A stretch of DNA of 64,000 nucleotides, taken from assembly GCA_018398575.1 (NCBI GenBank), contig JAGTXZ010000020.1:2170001-2234000 (forward strand). Direction: 5' to 3'. The stretch's first letter is position 1. Each line of letters starts with the position of its first letter. A model generated the notes under the pieces. It was not told the DNA's origin and made no database searches. It worked only from the letters and a program-made list of their open reading frames with translations. The stretch comes from Ampelomyces quisqualis (lineage: Eukaryota; Ascomycota; Dothideomycetes; Pleosporales; Phaeosphaeriaceae). Positions 1-10,856 of the stretch are shown one piece after another. The translations under genes and the position numbers were made by a program.

Positions 1-684
1 GCCTGGAGAATTGATTCCTCGAGGCGGTTCGTATCTCCATGCTGTAATTGGCAGAACAAAGCAGCCAGGAGACTGACTGACTCTGTCGCAGAGACGGCGC
101 AGCCTCCGCGCATCAGTGCCAGAACATGGGCAGGTGATGAAAACGGTCCTCGATCAGCAGTCTTGCTTATGGTCGACTTGGACGTTCCACGTAATGGAAC
201 CCGAGTGCAACTGCTCCACTGGCTAGCCACAAACGTCACGCGTGCAACGGGCAACTCGTCGAGCGAGTTGCCTCTTCTCATTTCGTCGGCTCCAGTCCCA
301 TACCTACAGCCCTCTCCTCCAGTGGGAGATGTGCCCCACAGCTACACGTTCATCATGTTCGCTCAGCCCGCCAGCTTCTCGATCCCTGGGCAATACGCGG
401 ACCTGGCGCAGAACAGGGTCGGCTTCAACACCAGCCAGTTTTTGCAGGACGCTGGGATAGCTGAGGGCTCGGCGCTTGCGGCCAACTACATTCGCGTGCA
501 GAACCTCACCGGCACGCCCACAACTACCTACCCACCAGCGAGGCCGACACAGAGCGGAGCACAGAACAGCAGTGCACCACTGCCGTTCCCAGGAGCTGCG
601 CAGCCGTTCACGGTAGGAGGAACCGCTTTCTGGCTGGGGTTGTCGACTGCGCTGCTGGCTGGTGGTGCAGCTGTTGGGTTGTAG
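1..684 (+). CDS. PEBP-like secreted protein, GPI-anchor type tail (5' partial)
   Basis: Member of the phosphatidylethanolamine-binding protein family, cut by the left edge of the window. Exons read as <1..26 and 92..684, with a 65-nt GT-AG intron holding CTGAC upstream of the acceptor. The core contains LLMVDLDVP (the PEBP DxDxP ligand-site motif), the conserved LHWL that follows, then PPVGDVPHSY and NLTGTP. After the PEBP core comes a Ser/Pro-rich linker and a hydrophobic C-terminus (LGLSTALLAGGAAVGL), the usual layout of a GPI-anchored surface protein. The signal peptide would lie before the window. It is clearly homologous to the inverted gene at 2814-3643. Family assignment is firm; the ligand and role are unknown, and GPI anchoring is inferred. 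Confidence 0.75.
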   Translation, partial: AWRIDSSRRFVSPCCNWQNKAARRLTDSVAETAQPPRISARTWAGDENGPRSAVLLMVDLDVPRNGTRVQLLHWLATNVTRATGNSSSELPLLISSAPVPYLQPSPPVGDVPHSYTFIMFAQPASFSIPGQYADLAQNRVGFNTSQFLQDAGIAEGSALAANYIRVQNLTGTPTTTYPPARPTQSGAQNSSAPLPFPGAAQPFTVGGTAFWLGLSTALLAGGAAVGL

Positions 685-999
685 AGCGAAGAGCCGTGCG
701 CGAGTCATGTGATTGCCATGATGGCGGGGCAGCACCAGCAGCTTCAGCACGCCTCGGTGCACCAACCATAGCAATCGCATGTAGGCATCAATGAAGACGA
801 TTACCATGTTGAACGCGTAGAACGAGTGTCCATGGGCCACGTCAAGTGAGAGTAGCCGGGCATTGCGACACACCCGTCGGCAAATTCGATTCCTCATTCT
901 CTCTCGACGACTCACAAGCTCTGCTCGGCCAAGCAAGTGCGCTACGCATTAAAACCTCGCCGGCCGCTGCGCCCGGCCCCTCCCTTTGCCTCGTCGAAC
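685..999. promoter_or_regulatory. Intergenic, ADE12 upstream region
   Basis: 315 nt between the PEBP-like stop and the ADE12 start. It must hold the 3' UTR of the first gene and the ADE12 promoter. No TATA box or other element could be fixed. Confidence 0.4.
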
Positions 1000-2379
1000 A
1001 TGTCCGTCACTGTCGTCCTCGGCGCCCAATGGGGCGACGAAGGCAAGGGCAAGCTCGCCGACATCCTCGCCCACGAGTCGCAGATCTGCTGCCGTGCCCA
1101 GGGCGGTAACAATGCCGGCCACACCATCGTCGCCAACGGCGTCACGTACGACTTCCACATCCTGCCCTCGGGCCTCGTCAACCCCAACTGCATCAACGTC
1201 ATCGGCAGCGGCTGCGTCGTCCACGTGCCCAGCTTTTTCAAGGAGCTCGAGGCGCTGGAGAAGCATGGGCTCCAAACCGAGGGCCGCATCTACATCTCCG
1301 ACCGCGCGCACGTCGTCTTTGACGTGCACCAGCAGGTCGACGGCCTCGAGGAGGTAGAGCTCGGCCAGGGCTCCATTGGTCCGGCCCACCCCCCCCGAGA
1401 GCATCTGACCAACGGCTGACTGTTTCCAGGCACCACCAAGAAGGGCATCGGCCCAACCTACAGCACCAAGATGACCCGCAGCGGTCTGCGCATGTGCGAC
1501 CTCTTCGACGAGGAAGTCTTCGAGCACAAGCTCAACAGGCTGGCCGAGGGCTTCCAGAAGCGCTTTGGCGATTTGCTCGAGTACGATGCCAAGGCCGAGG
1601 TGGAGAGATACAAGGTGGGCGAGTCGGCCATGTTTGTGACACCCTGGGACTGACAAGTGCCACAGGAACTCCGCGAGAAACTGGCCCCGTACGTCGTCGA
1701 TCAAATACCGCTGCTCGCCTCGGCAAAGGACAAGAAGGCAAAAATACTGGTCGAGGGCGCAAACGCGCTCATGCTCGACATTGACCACGGAACCTATCCC
1801 TTTGTCACATCGTCCAACACCGGCCTCGGCGGTGTTCTCACAGGCCTCACATTGGGCTGGCGGTCACTGAAGGAAGTCATTGGCGTTGTCAAAGCATACA
1901 CCACCCGAGTCGGCTCCGGCCCCTTCCCCACGGAGCAGCTCAACGAGTTCGGCGAGAAGCTGCAGTCAGTCGGCCACGAGGTCGGCGTCACCACTGGCCG
2001 CAAGCGGCGCTGCGGCTGGTTGGATCTTGTTGTCGTCAAGCACTCGCATGCCTGCAATGACTACACTTCCATCAACCTCACCAAGCTGGACGTCCTCGAC
2101 GACTTTGAGGAGCTCAAAATCGCCACGGCCTATTCGCTGAATGGTCAGCGGCTCCAAGGCTTCCCCTCCAATCCCGACATGCTAGCGCAGGTAGAAGTAA
2201 CGTACGAGACACTGCCAGGATGGAAGAAGCCCACGACTGGTGCGAAGAGCTACATGGACCTTCCCCTCGCTGCGCGCAAGTACATCGAGTTCATTGAGAA
2301 TTTCATCCATGTCAAGGTCAAGTGGATTGGTGTCGGTCCGGCACGAGATGACATGATTGCAAGGTCAGGGAATGTATAG
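1000..2379 (+). CDS. ADE12: Adenylosuccinate synthetase
   Basis: Catalyses IMP + aspartate + GTP to adenylosuccinate, the first committed step of AMP synthesis, in the cytosol. Exons 1000..1378, 1430..1614 and 1666..2379 give 425 residues, the normal fungal length. Residues 12-18 are the GTP loop GDEGKGK, followed by NNAGHTI and, later, STKMTRSGLRM and SNTGLGG; the C-terminal half has YTTRVGSGPFPTE and the WLD..VVK segment. Both introns are about 50 nt and GT-AG; the first splits the SIGTTKKG motif, the second falls after VERYK. The start is the ATG at 1000, directly before SVTVVLGAQWGDEG, where family members begin. It lies between two PEBP-like genes that point towards it. Confidence 0.96.
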
Positions 2380-2813
2380 ATGGGAAGATTTTTTTTCGCT
2401 TGGCTCGTCATAATCGATAGGTGCGGGCAAAAGTAATAGATCACGGAACCTTTCCGACATGCAGTCTCGGAAATACCTCACCAGAAGTGCATTGTGAGGC
2501 AGATGTGGTGCGCGCGTATGCGAGAAAGTGACCAGAGCCTCGAAATAATCTTCTTTTCCCATGTCCAACGCCATCTCTCGGCGCGAAAACTCACACTCAC
2601 GCTTCCAGCAACGGCGACGTGCAAGTCGCACCACCTCCGCCGCCAACAGCTCCGAGTCGATCGAGTATATTCTCGAATACAGATTGCACGAGGCGCAAGG
2701 ACGACGGATGAACTGATCCAGACACACACAAGTACCCGCCCGTGCCGCCCCACGAGCCGAGCGGAGCTTTCGGGCCGACCAAAAAGCCTCGTCCAATCAG
2801 CACAACATCTCAA
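2380..2813. other. Convergent intergenic region
   Basis: 434 nt between the 3' ends of ADE12 and the inverted PEBP-like gene. A minus-strand open frame (2365-2796) crosses it but overlaps the ADE12 3' end and resembles nothing I know; I see no supported gene. Confidence 0.5.
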
Positions 2814-3643
2814 TCACTCCAACACAAACACCAAGCACCCGATCATCACAGCCGCCAAAGACGCCAACGCCCCTCTCCCCTCCGCCCCCATCGTCCCCGC
2901 ACACCCTTCAAACGTCGCACTCGACCCCGCCGTCGGCATCGCCGTAGTAAACCCCGCAACCCCCCCGCTCACCAAGGGCGCTGTTTCGCTCGCCCTGGGC
3001 GCCGGAAACGCCGCGGTGGGCGTACCCTTTAGATTCCGCACCCTGAAGTGATTGCGCGCGACGACGGTATTTTGCAGCCGCGCGTCGAGCAGGAACTGCG
3101 CGAGGTCGAAGGGAGTGCGGTTCGTGGCGAGGGAGGCGGGGAGGGCGAGGGAAGGCGGGACAGGGGCGATGAGGTACAAAGCGTAGGTATGTGCCATGTC
3201 GCCGATGGGGGGTTGGGGAGGTTGGTAGGCGACGAGTGGCGGGGGGAGGGTGAGTGGGGCCGGGTTTGGGGGGGTCGGCGAAGAGGCTGGGTGCACGCCT
3301 GTGACTAGCCAGTGCAAAGAAGATACGCGTGTGTTTTGGTAGGGGGCGTCGAGGTCGAGCATGAGGAGGAGTCCTGGGTCGGTGGACGATGGCCAGGCGG
3401 GGGTACTGATGTTGGGTGCGCTGTCCAGGTCTGTGGTTGTCAGCTGGGGGGGAGGAGATTCGTTGCGGGTGCCGTGTACGTACAGCCTGGATGTAGCTGG
3501 GCGCCGGGCGCGTGTATCTCCCTCACGCCATCGCCAAAGACGACGGTCAGTGTCTGGTCAGCAGGAATGTCATTGCTCACACTCTGTGCGTATATCGTGC
3601 TTGCAGCAAAGCCACACAAAGCAAGTCTGCATTTTGACCCCAT
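2814..3643 (-). CDS. PEBP-like secreted protein with GPI-type C-terminus
   Basis: Second phosphatidylethanolamine-binding-family gene, in inverted orientation relative to the one at the left edge. Exons (minus strand) 3484..3643 and 2814..3430, joined in phase, give 258 residues. The N-terminus MGSKCRLALCGFAASTIYAQ is a credible signal peptide. Exon 2 carries LLLMLDLDAPYQ, SLHWLVTG, PPIGDMAHTY and NLKGTP, matching the first gene position by position. A Ala/Ser/Thr-rich linker and a hydrophobic tail (ALASLAAVMIGCLVFVLE) suggest a GPI anchor. The intron is 53 nt with donor GTACGT. Probably a cell-surface or wall protein; ligand unknown. Confidence 0.8.
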
Positions 3644-5364
3644 TTCGTCTGGTAGTGGTATACATGGTAAAGGAACGTGGCGCGGCGCATATCTTATACA
3701 ATTTCCAAGGTTGTTTGGTTTCTGTCCCGAGTTGTCGTGGCCTGGGGACCCATCTGATGTCTTGGTCGTTGTCCATGACGTGCCACCAAGCGCGCGGTGC
3801 ATTGGCATTATTGAATCCGCCCGACCAGACAATATGGCAAAGGGCGAGGAGTATGCTTCGCTCCTCCGCCTGTGCATGAATCGCTAACATGTCGTCCATG
3901 TTGGATGATACGCAGGCACACATTGTTCCACGATTGCTCTGCATCGCTAGAGTAAATGCCCATCGCACTGCCGTTCGCCGAGTTATTATCTTTGAGATCT
4001 CACGCCCAGGAGCAGTGGAGATGACAGTAGCCCAGACAGAATTACCTGGGGTACTTGTACAAGGTCATGATGAGGTGGTCACGTTTGCAGGAGTCGATAC
4101 GGCTTCTGGCGGATGTCAGACCCAAGGCTTGCCGGAGCCGTCTCGGCTTGCTGCGACACAGCCACGTCGTAATATCATTTCCCATACCCAGACTCCTCGC
4201 AGTCTAACCAAGGTCTTCGCTTTCACATTTCAAGAAAGGAGTTTTTGTACGTACAGAGAGGAACAGCTTGTGTTTGGTCGCTGTTCATTCCTCCCACTTC
4301 GACCTTCACGTGTACTTTGCGCACTGCTTGGCGCGACATCCCACATGTAGCTCCCCTCGGCCTGCTGACCACTTCTTTTCTTCGCTTGCCCTTTGCGATC
4401 CGACCCAGTCACAGCCTGGAGCTGTATTCGGCAGCCCAGGACAAACCGGCTGCAAATAGCCTCTGACGCCTTGAGCCTGTGCGACGATGCCTCTCCTTTG
4501 GTGGATTCTGCCTTGTCTGGACCAAGGTTGCCAAGGCCGTTCCCTCTGTGAGGAGTACCCTAGTCGTATCCTTTGATTGCACGTCGGCCCCGCGGCAGGC
4601 TAATGCCATACGTACGTACATGCAGCCCCTACCAATTCTTTCGCGGGACACCTTCAACACCACCACCTTCTAGTGACGCAGTGCCTCTTCCCCAAACGAT
4701 GCCGCGCCCGTCTCCGCACCTCAGCATGCAGCACGCATCAAAGCAGTAGTACAGTCTGTAAAAGATACAACAAAAGTCTGTAAAAGATACAACAAAAGTC
4801 TGTAAAAGATACAACAAAAGTCTGTAAAAGATACAACAAAAGTCTGTAAAAGACACAACAAAAGTCATGGCAAGGTCGCTAGCAAGCCGTGCCAACCTAG
4901 CGAGGTAGATCCGCACGTCTTAGTCTTTGCGCGAATGCACCAAAGCAGACGGTCAAGTTGTGTATTCTTCGAGGGAAGCGCGTCGTTTATACTTTCTCGT
5001 GACTTTGGTCATTCGCAATTCAGTTGAGAAGAACAAAGGATGATTTGCGCGTACGAGTGAGGAGAAAAGTTGGGGTATTGGCTGGGTTTTCAAAATGGCT
5101 CCAAAGCTAACAGATATACATACATGTATGTGTACAGCAAAGGAAGTTCGTGTGGTTATGTGCAGGGAAATTGTATGCCACGATGATGCACACGATGAGC
5201 CTGAAGTCCGTCTCTTTGGTGTAAAGGAGTCAAAAAAAGATAAATGATAAATGAGACGTGTTTGCGACAGCGTCGGCCAGGGAACGCCGAATGATCAAAC
5301 CCAAGTGACTTCAAAAGTACGCTACAGATAGAAGGGCCAACACGGCTTGAAAGCAGGCACGCGG
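3644..5364. other. Long intergenic region, no supported gene
   Basis: 1.7 kb between the starts and ends of flanking genes. It holds the promoter of the inverted PEBP gene, the five-copy 22-bp tandem repeat at 4753-4862 and the 3' flank of BSD2. Several open frames of 60-150 codons exist on both strands, but none has a recognisable domain or a convincing splice pattern. Confidence 0.5.
4753..4862. repeat. 22-bp tandem repeat, five copies
   Basis: Unit agtctgtaaaagatacaacaaa repeated head to tail five times, starting at 4753, 4775, 4797, 4819 and 4841. Four copies are identical; the fifth has one T-to-C change. A sixth copy stops after four bases. A minisatellite in intergenic DNA; because 22 is not a multiple of three, it is unlikely to be a coding repeat. 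Confidence 0.95.
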
Positions 5365-6527
5365 CTATACACTCCTCTCGGGACTCTCGCCCTCGGCCAC
5401 CACGGCGACTCCCAGCCCTCGATCAGGAGATTGCAAAACAAGTTGTTCATGCCGCCGTGCGCGAATAAAGTCTGACACGCTCTTGATCAGGATGAACCAA
5501 CCGACAATCATCAGCCCGTAAGCGATCCAGTCGCTGCCTGTGACCGCGCTCGCAGCAGGCGTCATGTCGCTGCCGCCCGAACCTGGGCTGCCCACGGTGT
5601 CGGGGTCGAAGTCGTGCGAATTGGGCTCGTTTGGCACACCGCCGTCGAAGCCTGAGCCAGGTGTGTCGTTGCTGCTGCTGCTGCCTGGATTGAGAACAGC
5701 CGAGCGGAAGCCGAAGCCAAATTGCACGAGCGTGATACCGAGACCAGCACGGGATCCGTTCTTGGCGGCGTGTGTGGTGTGCAGAAGGTATGTGAGAAGA
5801 AATCCGACGAGCTGGAAGGACATGGATATCATGGCGTTCCATATGAAGCTGAAGAGCGAACCGACGGGGAGGCCTTCCACAAAGACTTCGTCACCGAAAG
5901 TGCCGTGTGTGAGGATGGTGGTTTCCCAGTAAGGCGGTGTTGCGTCGGCCGCGGCTTGTTCGTATGTCTACCCGACGTCAGTACTTGGGTGTCATGTTGG
6001 GGTGTGCGCAGGTACGCACGGGAGGCTTCTCCTCAGCATCTTGCCCCGGCGTGGGCTTCGCGCTCAGGTTGGCCCAAACACCGCCATTGCCTCCGCCGTA
6101 GACGCGCCCGCTGCTTGGTGTTTGAGTGTTGAAGACGGGTAAGTGTGTGACTCTTCTGATCAAGCCGGGCGCAGTGGGCTCGTCTTCCGAGTGTGGGTCG
6201 CCCCGCATTAGCCGTTGCCGATCGTCGCGACCGCCATCATCGTCGGCGTCGTCGTCGTCCGAGTCGAAGGTGTCGGCAAGCGTGCGGTCCTCTTCGTCTG
6301 CGATGGGGTCGTCCGAGAGCAGCCGCCGTGATGCGCCGCCGTTCGGTGAGCATGTGCGCGAGTGGAAGGACGGGGGTGGCGAAGCGGGCGGCCACTGCTG
6401 CTGGGCTCCGAGCGACGCTGCGGGGGCGTCGTCCTCATCGGTGCCGGCTACCTGTTCGTCACCGTTAGTCTCGCGGCGCAAAGTGGAGGCTGCGGCAACG
6501 CACCCGTTCGTAGCCTTGGGAGGGCAT
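5365..6527 (-). CDS. BSD2: BSD2/NDFIP-type Rsp5 ubiquitin-ligase adaptor
   Basis: Adaptor that brings membrane cargo to the Rsp5/Nedd4 ubiquitin ligase; in yeast Bsd2 sends metal transporters and misfolded membrane proteins to the vacuole. Exons (minus) 6504..6527, 6020..6451 and 5365..5967 give 352 residues. An acidic Ser/Asp-rich cytosolic N-terminus is followed by RRVTHLPVF, RVYGGGNGGVWANLSAKP and PPTY (151-154), the PPxY ligand for Rsp5 WW domains. Three hydrophobic segments lie near 188-213, 222-240 and 299-316; the first is followed by the family signature LLHTTHAAKNGSRAGLG. The 24-nt first exon encodes MPSQGYER. Both introns are 52 nt, and the second cuts the PPTY motif exactly between PP and TY. 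Confidence 0.88.
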
Positions 6528-6847
6528 GTCTGGCGGCGTCGGGTGTGCGTGTGCGTGTGCGTGTGCGTTTGTATTTCGCTTGTGGAGGTCTGCTGGTGAG
6601 GTCTGGCGGAGACGACGGTGCGCGGTGAAGGAGCGGAGTAGGGCCTGGGGCGAGCAGTGAAGGGCGACGAGGTGCAGTGCGGTGCAGTGCCGTGAGTGCA
6701 GTGCAGGCGGCAGGGAAGCGTCAAGCGTCGCACCATCTGGCTCTCCTTGGCCCGCTGCACGTCTACAGGGATGCGGGCGGCAGCTCAGCCACGCCCAAGC
6801 GAGACGTCAGGCCATGATCGGAACCGACGCTGCGACACCTCACCACC
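6528..6847. promoter_or_regulatory. Divergent promoter region, BSD2 / CBP6-like
   Basis: 320 nt between the two divergent start codons. It contains a hexanucleotide microsatellite at 6543-6566 and GTGCAGTGC-type short repeats near 6671-6705. No TATA box could be fixed. Confidence 0.5.
6543..6566. repeat. Hexanucleotide microsatellite (gtgtgc)4
   Basis: Four perfect copies of gtgtgc, 16 bp upstream of the proposed BSD2 start. On the BSD2 strand this reads as a CA-rich tract in the 5' leader. Confidence 0.9.
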
Positions 6848-7310
6848 ATGGCCAGCCCAGTCAGTCCACAGTCGACCTTCCCCCAAGCCCCTCCAAGCTC
6901 ACCGTGGCCAGATAGCAAAGCAGTACGCCCGTCTGCTCGCCCTGTGGCCGAAAGACGCCCTGCGCCCCACCCAGCCCTTTACGCGCGCCATCGAGTACCG
7001 CGCCCAGGCCCATGGCGTCAAGCCCCTCGAGCCCTCGCCTCCCCCGCCCAAGAAACAGCCGCCGCTCGTCCAGGCACCCGCACCAGCCGAGCCTCGAGAC
7101 CCCGCGCTCGAGCACGCCCAAGTAAACGCCCTCTTCTCGCTGCTGGAGAACCGCTACACCAACAAATACACCCTCTCGCCCGCAGTCTTCAAGCCCGCCT
7201 CTGCGCCCGAGCACTACACCCGCCTGCTGGAGGAAATCGAACGTGCGCCTCACAAGACCTGGTGGCAGTCCAAGGTCGACCAGTGGAAGATGAAGATCCG
7301 GTGGAAGTAG
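6848..7310 (+). CDS. Mitochondrial CBP6/UQCC2-like complex III assembly factor
   Basis: Resembles the Cbp6/UQCC2 family, which works in mitochondria on cytochrome b translation and early bc1-complex assembly. Exons 6848..6859 and 6912..7310 give 136 residues. Exon 1 encodes only MASP; the 52-nt intron has donor GTCAGT and acceptor GGCCAG. The joined N-terminus MASPIAKQYARLLALWPKD matches the family pattern (ARxYxRLLxxWPKDxxRP), and the C-terminal half has ENRYTNKYTLSP and HYTRLLEEIERAPHKTWW. An unspliced reading from 6848 gives an unrelated Pro/Arg-rich frame, which I rejected. The family call rests on pattern memory, so moderate confidence. Confidence 0.62.
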
Positions 7311-7570
7311 CGCTTTCACAGAGTCAAATGTAAAAGAAGTCATGTAAAATAGGCATCACGAGGCGTTTGCTTGCGTTATCCTCGCTCTCGCAGGAGCACA
7401 GCCGACTATGCAAGGCCAGATTGTGCAGACAGTTATCTAGGGAATGCATGTCCACAGCTGGCCGGAGTGGTCCATCGTGAATTGTTCATTGGCGTGCATC
7501 TCCCCTTCCCATGCCATAACGCCAACTCCAAGAGACTACAAGTCCCCTTCTCGCCACCATGTCCAATCTC

Positions 7571-8484
7571 CTAGCGAACAGCCCGCCTCCTTGAGCTAAC
7601 TCTCTCCGGCGGAATCTGAACCTCACGGACACGCGGGCCAGATTTCTTCTTACCCTTGGGAACTTTCTGCGCAATGCCTCGTGTCGAGCGCTTTGTCGGG
7701 GTTTGGTCGTTGGCCGCCTGTTGTTTTGGCATTACAGGCGTCTTGTTCTTCATGCTGGTCTTGGCCTACCATAGCAATTAGCGTATAAAAAAACTTCCAT
7801 CTTTGCATGCACCCTCTGAACATACCTCATTGCTCTCTTCCCAGTCCGAGATGTTTGACGGGCAGTCTGATAGCGGAGAAGCTTCCTCGTCTGTCTTTAC
7901 CTTGCCTGCCACGTTCGGCCTAGTCTCCTCGCTGCCTTCTAGCTTTGTCGGAGTGCGTTGCATCTCTTCAGAAAGCGGTATGCCACAAAGCTTGTAGCAC
8001 TCCGCTTGACTGAGCTCGGTGCCCATCCGCCGACTCGCGAGCTGTATGCCCTCTAGCTTGCCGAGCAGGTGGTCTCTGTCCTTGTAGCCACGGAGCAGCT
8101 TCTCCCGCGGGACCATGATCGATGGACCATTGGCGGAGCTCGATGCGAACCAGAATCCATCGTGCTCGTCACCCAGTCCAGTAGACCTTGTACCAAACTG
8201 ATCGCGAAGCCGATATGCAGACCCTTCGCCATCCCCCAAATCACCGCCGAGTCCCGACGGCAACGGAGTTGGCGCGCGAGCGGCAGGATCATAGCAATCA
8301 AAAGCGCGATACACTGCATCATTCAGTATACATACAGCAACAACGAGTACTTACTTGTACTGAAACGTTTGCGCACTCACTCACCTCCATCTTCATCGGT
8401 AAAACCATCCGCTACCAGCGAGTACGTGCCATTGTAGAATTTCATCGACCGCTCGCTGATGTCCATCGCACGGCTTGTCGCCAT
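7571..8484 (-). CDS. Uncharacterised protein, 260 residues
   Basis: I do not recognise this family. Exons (minus) 8385..8484, 7826..8313 and 7571..7765 join in phase across GT-AG introns of 71 and 60 nt. The N-terminal third (MATSRAMDISERSMKFYNG, then YRAFDCYDP) looks ordered. The middle has FGTRSTGLGDEHDGFWFASS and VPREKLLRGYKDRD, and the C-terminal 60 residues are very basic (KVPKGKKKSGPRVREV), suggesting a nuclear or nucleic-acid-binding protein. No membrane segment or signal peptide. Consistent splicing supports a real gene. It is convergent with the CBP6-like gene, with 260 nt between the two stops. Confidence 0.62.
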
Positions 8485-8959
8485 CGGAGGGCCCTTTTCG
8501 ACGTTCTGGAGTTGAGGCTAGGGAAGGAGTGTGGTCGAATAAGAGGAACAGAGAAAGCGTCAAGGCTTGTTGTCATTGTGCCCATGTGGCTGCGGTGAGT
8601 CTGCGGCGATAGCGGCGGATCGACGGGTTAGCTTTCACCTTGGCTTGTTCCTGCTAGTTATGACATACTGCTAGACGAACAGTGTGCTAAAAAATGATAT
8701 TGCACTCCAAGGCGTCGAGCTAGAGAAATAAAGCCTTGCCGACAAGGCATGTATGCGCAAACACCGGTTACCTACGCGCCACACACGCGTCTAGGTTGCG
8801 TGGGAAAATGGGCTCCTGCTCTTCTAGCTTGGGTATTGTACAGACGTCTATAATGAAACATGACCTGAGAATCCAGAATTGGAACAACCGGTGAAAGCAA
8901 CAGCCAGAAGATAGGAACCGACAAACTCCTGGGGCAGACAAACGACTAGATAGGAAGCT
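8485..8959. other. Intergenic region
   Basis: 475 nt between the start of the 260-residue gene and the stop of HPC2, both on the minus strand. It should hold the promoter of the former and the 3' UTR of the latter. I see no further gene. Confidence 0.5.
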
Positions 8960-10856
8960 CTACGCTGCACCGGCTTGGCCAGCATAGGCCTGTACTGGCT
9001 GTTTCGCTGCAATGTTTGCGGCTAGGGTCTCACGCTCTTTCTTCTCCTGCTCCATCATTGCACGGTCAGCCTTGGTCACACGGGGTTTGCGGACTGTAGA
9101 ACCACCACGAGAGCCAGGTCCACCTCCACGTCCCCGGCCTTTTCCTGTCGCATCGCCGCGCGCTGTACCGCCCCGTCCACGTCCACGTCCACGTCGAACG
9201 GTGCCATCGGCCCTGCATATTTGTTAGTGGTCGACGGATACTCAACAGTCAGTGCGGTGCTTACCTCTCAACGGCTGGCTGTTCTTCAGGCACAAGGGGT
9301 CCGTTGTAGACGAAGAAGCCGTCTTTGGCCATGAGCGCTTGTTGCTCCCACGCTAGCTCGGTATCATCGATGAAGTCGTCCTCCTTGTCGTAATCTTCTT
9401 GCTTCCGCTTCCTCCGCTTCTTACCACCGTTCTCGCGCGCAGATGTCTCATCCTCCATGCCGCCCATCTCGACATTGCTCTCGTTCTCAGACAAATCTAC
9501 TGACATATCATCGTTCGATGCGCCGCCACCTTGGGCCCGCTCCAGAGCAGCACTAGCTGCAGTGATCTGTCGTTGTCGCTCACGGCGTGCAGCAATGCGT
9601 GGGTGCAGGGCAGCGAAGCCGTACTTCTTCTCTACTTCTTGGGCAAAGTTGATGGTGACGTTGTCGCGCCCCTTCAAATCGAACGTTAGCCAAATATTGG
9701 CGCCTTGCGCTTCCGTGGAACCATTGGCGCTGGCGATAGGCCCAAATGGCGTCCCAGAGAGAAGGCCACTACCAGTAGGCAGAGGCGGTGGGGCTTCTTT
9801 TTGGCGAGCAGGCTTGGTTGGCGGCGTCGGCGCGTTTGTATTTGACGGGGTTCCTGAGTTTGTAGAGTTTGTCTTGGTCATGGGCACAAACGCGGGCTTG
9901 CTCGGCTCCGAATCGATCTCCATGGGAACGGGTGACGGTGCTGCTGGGGCAGAATAGACCTGGGGTGGCTGGGGTTGCGGTTGCTGGTGTGACTGGGGTG
10001 GTAATTCCTGTGAGGGAAGGACCGAGGCAGGGCGCGCGGCAAAGCCGGCAGGAGACACCGGGGCAGAAGTAACAGAGGGCTGTTGCTGGAGCTTGACAGG
10101 GTGCGAATAGAAAGAATTACTGGCGGATGGTGGGTCGATCAGACTTGTTATTGATGGAGAGGCACTTGCACGGTTGAGTGGTGGTGAGACTGGCGGCGGT
10201 GCACTGGCGGGTGCCTGCGGTTTTGACTCGAACAGACCGCCTCTGATGGGATCGTAGCGCTGCCCTGAGCTCGACGGCCGTGGTGTGGACGGCGCGACAC
10301 TGACGTGAGAAAGGGTTGGGTTGCTGTGGAGCGTGGGCTCCGGGTTGCTCAAGACACGCGGCGGCTGCGCGACAACGGGCTTCTGGTCTGGTTGGGGCGT
10401 GGAGACGGGTTCGCTGGGTGTTGTTTGCGTTGTTTGCGGTGCGGGCGATTGCTGCACAAGCGGTTGCTGCACAGGCGGCTTTTCGTCAACGGCATCTGGT
10501 GCTGGCGTAGCCTGTGCATCCAACGATGCTTTGGTCCGCCTCTTGCGCTGCACCGGCGGGGCACTTGCATCCTTGGGTTCCGCGAGCTTGCGGGCTTTCC
10601 TGGGCTTCTTCTCTGGCTCCGCTGCATTGGCCTCTTTTTGCTTCGGCTTCGGGCCGGGCTTCTTACGTGGCTGGCCAGACGCCGTGAGCCCTCGTGGTGC
10701 GGGTGACGAGGTCGCGTTTCCGGGTCCAGGGGTGGTGGCTCCTCCAACAACAACTCCACCTGTCGATGCGCGGACGGTGGAGGTTGGCGTGCCTTGCTCT
10801 GGCGAATGCGGGGGCGAGCTCAGGCTGCCGGGCGAGGATGCATCGTTGGCGTCCAT
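8960..10856 (-). CDS. HPC2: HIR histone-chaperone complex subunit (Hpc2/ubinuclein)
   Basis: Subunit of the HIR complex, which deposits H3-H4 independently of replication and represses histone genes. Exons (minus) 9265..10856 and 8960..9212 give 614 residues with one 52-nt intron. Most of the protein is disordered, rich in Pro/Ser/Ala/Lys, with AT-hook-like KKPGPKPKQK. The diagnostic part is the Hpc2-related domain at about 487-524 (EDYDKEDDFIDDTEL and AKDGFFVYNGPLVPE), which in ubinuclein contacts Hir1/HIRA. The last exon adds an RGRGRGRG/RGG-rich stretch and a charged helix (KADRAMMEQEKKERETLAAN). The H2A/H2B pair that a HIR complex might regulate lies 20 kb away; that link is general knowledge, not seen in sequence. 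Confidence 0.88.

Noticed and set aside
2365..2796. 143-codon minus-strand frame downstream of ADE12
   Set aside because: Overlaps the ADE12 3' end, no recognisable domain and no splice support.
3889..4350. 153-codon plus-strand frame
   Set aside because: No family resemblance, odd composition and no neighbouring exons in phase.
4629..4916. Minus-strand frame with repeated Phe/Tyr/Leu peptides
   Set aside because: Generated by the 22-bp minisatellite, which cycles through frames; no start context or domain.
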